Assembly: GCF_017753665.1 (NCBI RefSeq)
Contig: NZ_CP072524.1
Location: 248,001-312,000 of the forward strand
DNA length: 64,000 nucleotides
Direction: 5' to 3'
DNA from: Neisseria sicca
GTDB lineage: Bacteria; Pseudomonadota; Gammaproteobacteria; Burkholderiales; Neisseriaceae
Of the stretch, positions 60,425 to 64,000 are shown one piece after another; positions within the stretch are counted from its first letter, which is position 1; every line of letters begins with the position of its first letter. A program made the translations under genes and the position numbers. The notes below the pieces were generated by a model. It saw nothing but the letters and a program-made list of their open reading frames with translations, did not search any database and was not told the origin of the DNA.

Positions 60425-60748
60425 TTATTCCTGCGGCTGCCAGTCGGCAACGGCTTGAAACTCACCGTCTTCGCCGATTTCCCATGCGCTGCCTTCGGGT
60501 TGGGTTATCAGCGCGGCGATGGCGGGATTGGACTGGGTGATTTCGGAAAGGCTGACGACGCTGAAATTGTCGGGGTCGTCGGTGTATTCGTCGGTCTCGT
60601 CGCCGCTGAAGAAACGCCAGCCGCTGTCGTTTTCGAAAACGGGGGCTTCGCGGTAGAGGAAGCCGACGGGTTCGCCTTGTTTGGCTACCGTGTTGGTCAC
60701 GATGCAGCGGTCGAGTGCGGCTGAGAGGGCTTGGGCAAATTTATTCAT
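60425..60748 (-). CDS. DUF2185-family protein
   Basis: 107 residues: DRCIVTNTVAKQGEPVGFLY, then WRFFSGDETDEYTDDPDNFS and IAALITQPEGSAWEIGEDGE. This is the DUF2185 pattern, a fold found in immunity proteins and in stand-alone proteins of unknown role. No toxin gene is adjacent. Strongly acidic. Start uncertain: ATG 60748 is chosen, but an in-frame ATG at 60790 would add 14 residues; neither has a clear RBS. Confidence 0.75.
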   Translation of the reverse strand: MNKFAQALSAALDRCIVTNTVAKQGEPVGFLYREAPVFENDSGWRFFSGDETDEYTDDPDNFSVVSLSEITQSNPAIAALITQPEGSAWEIGEDGEFQAVADWQPQE

Positions 60749-61019
60749 TGCGGTGTGTGCATGCCGTAAAAATTGTGCGGATTTTATCATGATTAGGGCT
60801 GGCTCTGCACCGTGTATCTTTATATTTGCCGCTTATGGTTTGATGGTACAATGCTGGTCGTCTGAAACGGGCTGAACTGTGTTTCAGACGACTATTGCAG
60901 CCTTAAAGTGTTTCCGTATTTGCATGAAGTGCAGAAACGCATTCGGGTTGGTTTGGGAGGCTGAATTTTTGCCGCCGTCCGCCCAATATTCCGAAGCAAG
61001 AAGAAAGACAAACGTCCTC

Positions 61020-61739
61020 ATGAAAACAGATGTGTTAAAACAGCAGGCGCATACCGCCATTCAGAATAAACTGGGTTACCATTTCAAAGATACCGCGCTT
61101 TTGCAGCAGGCGCTGACCCACCGAAGCTACCATGCGAAAAACAACGAGCGTTTCGAGTTTGTCGGCGATTCGATTTTGAACTACACCGTCGCTAAAATGT
61201 TGTTTGACGCGTTCCCCAGGCTGACCGAGGGCGAGTTGTCGCGTTTGCGCGCGAGCTTGGTCAATGAAGGCGTGTTGGCAGAAATCGCTTTGGAAATGAA
61301 TGTCGGCGACGGGCTTTATTTGGGCGCGGGCGAGTTGAAAAGCGGCGGATTCAGACGGCCCTCCATCCTTGCCGATGCTATGGAAGCGATGTTTGCCGCC
61401 GTCAGCTTTGACGCGGATTTCGCCGAGGCGGAGAAAGTGGTGCGGCACTTGTATGCCGAACGCGTCAAACGCGCTGATTTCAAAACGCAGGGCAAAGACA
61501 ACAAAACCGCCCTGCAAGAAGCCCTCCAAGCCCGCCGCCTTGCCCTGCCCAAATACCGCATTGAAGAACAAATCGGTCATGCCAATGACAGTATGTTCCT
61601 GATTTCATGCGATTTGGGCGAACTCGGCTTCATCTGCAAAGCACAAGGCAGCAGCCGCAAGGTTGCCGAGCAGCAAGCTGCCAAAGAAGCGCTGCAATGG
61701 CTCGAGCAACACCATCCTTTGAAAAAAGCAAAAAAATAG
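61020..61739 (+). CDS. rnc: Ribonuclease III
   Basis: Double-strand-specific endonuclease processing rRNA and mRNA, 239 residues. The RNase III signature NERFEFVGDSILNYTVAKML is near residue 40, with the catalytic Asp/Glu pair, and ADAMEAMFAAVSFD carries the second set of acidic ligands. The dsRNA-binding domain is at the C-terminus (CKAQGSSRKVAEQQAAKEAL). Start at ATG 61020 (MKTDVLKQQAHTAIQNK). Upstream lepB, usual in Neisseria, is missing. Followed by era across a DUS pair. Confidence 0.95.
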   Translation: MKTDVLKQQAHTAIQNKLGYHFKDTALLQQALTHRSYHAKNNERFEFVGDSILNYTVAKMLFDAFPRLTEGELSRLRASLVNEGVLAEIALEMNVGDGLYLGAGELKSGGFRRPSILADAMEAMFAAVSFDADFAEAEKVVRHLYAERVKRADFKTQGKDNKTALQEALQARRLALPKYRIEEQIGHANDSMFLISCDLGELGFICKAQGSSRKVAEQQAAKEALQWLEQHHPLKKAKK

Positions 61740-61748
61740 CCGATTTAT

Positions 61749-61788
61749 TTTTCAGACGACCTATGGATACAAAAAAGTCGTCTGAAAC
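61749..61788. repeat. DUS inverted pair between rnc and era
   Basis: TTTTTCAGACGACCTA faces AAAAAAGTCGTCTGAAAC across a short gap. No terminator-like T-run on the plus strand, so rnc and era can share a transcript. Confidence 0.55.
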
Positions 61789-61806
61789 TTCAAACAGAAA
61801 GCCATC

Positions 61807-62730
61807 ATGGACATAGAAACCTTCCTGCAAAACGAATCCAACCACCCCGCCGACTACCGCTGCGGCTTCGTCGCCATTGTCGGCCGCCCCAACGTCGGCA
61901 AATCCACGCTGATGAACCACCTTATCGGGCAAAAAATCAGCATCACCAGTAAAAAAGCCCAAACCACGCGCAACCGCGTTACCGGCATTTACACCGACGA
62001 CACCGCCCAATTCGTTTTCGTCGATACGCCCGGCTTCCAAACCAAACACCGCAACGCCCTGAACGACCGCCTCAATCAAAACGTCACCGAAGCGTTGAGC
62101 GGCGTCGATGCCGTCGTTTTCGTCGTCGAAGCCATGCGCTTTACCGATGCCGACCGCATCGTGATGAAACAACTGCCGACAAACACGCCCGTCATCCTCG
62201 TTATCAACAAAATCGACAAAAACAAAGCGGGCAGCGGTTTGCAGGAATTTATCGACCAAATCAGTGCAGAATTCAAATTTGCAGGGCATGAAACCGTCAG
62301 CGCCAAACACGGATTGGGCATCGCCAACCTGCTCGCGCGCCTCAGACCTTACCTGCCCGAAAGCGTGCCGATGTATCCGGAAGAAATGGTGACCGACCGT
62401 TCCAGCCGTTTCCTCGCCACCGAAATCGTGCGCGAAAAACTGTTCCGCTACCTCGGCGAAGAGCTGCCCTACGCCATGAACGTGGAAATCGAACAATTCG
62501 AAGAAGAGGAAAACGGCCTCTACCGAATCTACATCGCCGTATTGGTCGATAAAGACAGCCAAAAAGCCATCCTGATCGGCAAAGGCGGGGAGAAACTGAA
62601 AAAAATCTCCACAGAAGCCCGCCTTGATATGGAAAAACTGTTTGATACCAAAGTGTTTTTAAAGGTTTGGGTTAAGGTCAAATCAGGCTGGGCGGACGAC
62701 GTGCGTTTCCTGAGAGAACTGGGTTTGTAG
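61807..62730 (+). CDS. era: GTPase Era
   Basis: Essential GTPase for 30S maturation that binds the 3' end of 16S rRNA. It has 307 residues. G1 GRPNVGKST, G3 DTPG, and G4 NKID are intact, and the C-terminal KH domain has the GxxG-type loop in ILIGKGGEKLKKISTEARLD. MDIETFLQNESNHPADYRCG is a neisserial N-terminal extension. Confidence 0.97.
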   Translation: MDIETFLQNESNHPADYRCGFVAIVGRPNVGKSTLMNHLIGQKISITSKKAQTTRNRVTGIYTDDTAQFVFVDTPGFQTKHRNALNDRLNQNVTEALSGVDAVVFVVEAMRFTDADRIVMKQLPTNTPVILVINKIDKNKAGSGLQEFIDQISAEFKFAGHETVSAKHGLGIANLLARLRPYLPESVPMYPEEMVTDRSSRFLATEIVREKLFRYLGEELPYAMNVEIEQFEEEENGLYRIYIAVLVDKDSQKAILIGKGGEKLKKISTEARLDMEKLFDTKVFLKVWVKVKSGWADDVRFLRELGL

Positions 62731-62776
62731 GTCGTCTGAAAATACTGCGATTGATTGTTTACACTGGATTTAATCT

Positions 62777-63694
62777 ATGTCTGTTTATACTAATATTTCT
62801 GATGAGCAAATACGGGAATTTTTGTCAGATTACGATCTGGGAGAATTTGTTTCGCTGCAAGGCATTGCGCAGGGAATTACCAACAGTAATTACTTTTTGA
62901 ATACTTCTAAAGGCAGCTATGTTTTAACTGTATTTGAAGTGCTGCGTCAGGATGAATTGCCATTTTTCTTGAATCTGAACCAACATTTGAGCGGTAAAGA
63001 CGTGGCTTGTCCAAGTCCGATTGTACGAAAAGATGGCAAGCTGGATTCAGTATTAGCAGGTAAACCGGCTTGCGTTGTTACAAGATTAAACGGTGCGGAT
63101 ACCGCATGGGCGACCGAGATGCAGTGTTTTAACACGGGCGCTATGTTGGCCAAAATGCATTTGGCAGTTCAAGATTTTCCTGAAAAAATGGAAAATCCCC
63201 GGTACAACAGATGGTGGAAGCAAGCTTATGAACAATTATTGCCACAGTTGAATGAGGCTGATGCCCAGTTGTTGGGTAAGGAAATTTCAGATTTGGAAAA
63301 CAATCTCGGCGGTCATTTGCCATCCGGCATCATTCATGCCGATTTATTTAAAGATAACGTTTTGTTGGATGGTGAAAATGTGGCCGGGTTCATCGATTTC
63401 TATTATGCATGTAATGGAAATTTCATGTATGACTTGGCAATCGCAGTGAATGATTGGTCGAGAACTTCTGACAGCAAGTTGGATGCCGAGTTATGCAAAG
63501 CGTTTATTGATGGTTATGAAAGCATTCGTCCGCTATCTGATGCGGAGAAGGAATATTTTCCTGTGGCGCAGCGGGCTGGGTGCGTACGCTTTTGGGTATC
63601 AAGACTGTTAGATTTTCATTTTCCCCAAGAGGGTGAGATGACTTTTATCAAAGACCCAAATGTTTTTAGGGATTTGTTGTTAAGTCTGAACTGA
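62777..63694 (+). CDS. thrB: Homoserine kinase (APH-fold type ThrB)
   Basis: Phosphorylates homoserine in threonine synthesis. The 305-residue protein belongs to the choline kinase/APH-like class rather than the GHMP class of E. coli ThrB. LQGIAQGITNSNYFLNTSKG forms the nucleotide region, the catalytic loop is GIIHADLFKDNVLLDGENVA, and the metal-binding Asp follows in GFIDFYYACNG. Start ATG 62777 lacks a strong RBS. IS1655 begins 34 bases downstream. Confidence 0.93.
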   Translation: MSVYTNISDEQIREFLSDYDLGEFVSLQGIAQGITNSNYFLNTSKGSYVLTVFEVLRQDELPFFLNLNQHLSGKDVACPSPIVRKDGKLDSVLAGKPACVVTRLNGADTAWATEMQCFNTGAMLAKMHLAVQDFPEKMENPRYNRWWKQAYEQLLPQLNEADAQLLGKEISDLENNLGGHLPSGIIHADLFKDNVLLDGENVAGFIDFYYACNGNFMYDLAIAVNDWSRTSDSKLDAELCKAFIDGYESIRPLSDAEKEYFPVAQRAGCVRFWVSRLLDFHFPQEGEMTFIKDPNVFRDLLLSLN

Positions 63695-63728
63695 ATTTGG
63701 ATATGTTGTAGCGATTTCAAAGGTCCTT

Positions 63729-64000
63729 GGATTCGGATTTCAAGTGCAACACTAGTGTATCAGTGGTTTGAACAGATTCAAGAATAAAACACTTGGCGTT
63801 TCGTAGCCAAGTGTTTTTCTTGGCCGGTGATTCAATTCATCTTGAACCCTGCGTATCTCCCGATTGCTGATGTTTCGGAAATCGGTTTGTTTGGGGAAAT
63901 ATTGGCGGATGAGTCCGTTGGTGTTCTCATTCAGCCCTTTCTCCCACGAATGGTAGGGGCGGCAAAAATAGGTTTTCGCCTTCAATGCTTCGGCTATTTT
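63729..64000 (-). mobile_element. Second IS1655-like copy (cut by window edge)
   Basis: The left end GGATTCGGATTTCAAGTGCA is identical to the copy at 45983 and in the same orientation. The visible 272 bases differ from it at only a few positions. The rest lies beyond the right edge. Confidence 0.9.
63752..64000 (-). CDS. IS30-family transposase, C-terminal part
   Basis: C-terminal 82 codons, in frame to the stop at 63752, including KGLNENTNGLIRQYFPK with the catalytic Glu. The visible part is intact, with Lys for Glu in KAKTYFC and Asn for Asp in RNISNREI relative to the first copy. Its start is off the window. Confidence 0.9.
   Translation of the reverse strand, partial: KIAEALKAKTYFCRPYHSWEKGLNENTNGLIRQYFPKQTDFRNISNREIRRVQDELNHRPRKTLGYETPSVLFLNLFKPLIH

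Noticed and set aside
61630..62562. 310-codon minus-strand open frame
   Set aside because: Antisense shadow of era and the end of rnc.
1..64000. CRISPR array, prophage or integrase island
   Set aside because: No regularly spaced direct repeats of CRISPR type, no cas, integrase or phage structural genes were seen; the repeated GTCGTCTGAA is the uptake sequence.

Overview
The window is chromosomal DNA from a commensal Neisseria, most likely of the N. mucosa / N. sicca / N. macacae group. The main evidence is the dense, genome-wide use of AGGTCGTCTGAA (the mucosa-type dialect of the DNA uptake sequence, DUS), very often as inverted pairs forming hairpins between genes. Neisserial gene sets and orders (asnC-gcvT, pheS/pheT with an insertion locus between them, rnc-era), a Correia element and two copies of an IS30-family element that I recognise as IS1655-like agree with this. 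Species is inferred, not proven.

Layout. 1-6.3 kb: 3'-truncated dnaE (minus), a ribokinase-like sugar kinase, and the ABC-F factor ettA. 6.4-9.0 kb: an AT-rich Fic-domain gene behind iteron-like repeats, then a dead IS3-family element sitting inside a DUS hairpin. 9.0-17.3 kb: the glycine cleavage locus (Lrp/AsnC regulator, tandem glycine riboswitch, gcvT, gcvH, gcvP). It is interrupted by tag and by an AT-rich two-gene operon encoding an AAA/ABC-type ATPase and a PIN-like nuclease, which is the best candidate for an undescribed defence or toxin system. 17.3-23.2 kb: DUF1328 peptide, trhP, an amino acid ABC permease, selO, mutY. 23.2-25.2 kb: a Zur-boxed alcohol dehydrogenase gene destroyed by an IS110-family element. 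25.2-31.4 kb: cstA-ybdD, prmB, a c-type cytochrome, hemH, tgt. 31.6-41.1 kb: tRNA-Val(GAC), thrS, infC (AUC start), rpmI, rplT, pheS, a three-gene insert, pheT, ihfA, a MerR-like gene. 41.4-45.3 kb: a MORN-like secreted protein, a Zur-controlled rpmE2-rpmJ2 pair, an MliC-like lipoprotein, orphan cysI. 45.3-47.1 kb: repeat-rich stretch (dRS3-like remnant, Correia element, IS1655). 47.1-58.9 kb: speE-like, purF, a lipoprotein, icd, a DUF2868/DUF3482 pair, dadA and lrp. 58.9-64 kb: a probable CU-rich small RNA (minus), nusB, ribH, a DUF2185 gene, rnc, era, thrB and a second IS1655 cut by the window edge.

Most of the window is core metabolism and translation. Regulation legible from the DNA includes glycine sensing upstream of gcvT, zinc sensing at two perfect Zur boxes, a probable Lrp operator between dadA and lrp, and IF3 autocontrol through a non-AUG start. 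Accessory DNA is concentrated at five spots: fic/IS3, the gcvH-gcvP insert, IS110 in adh, the pheS-pheT insert, and the repeat/IS1655 cluster after cysI.
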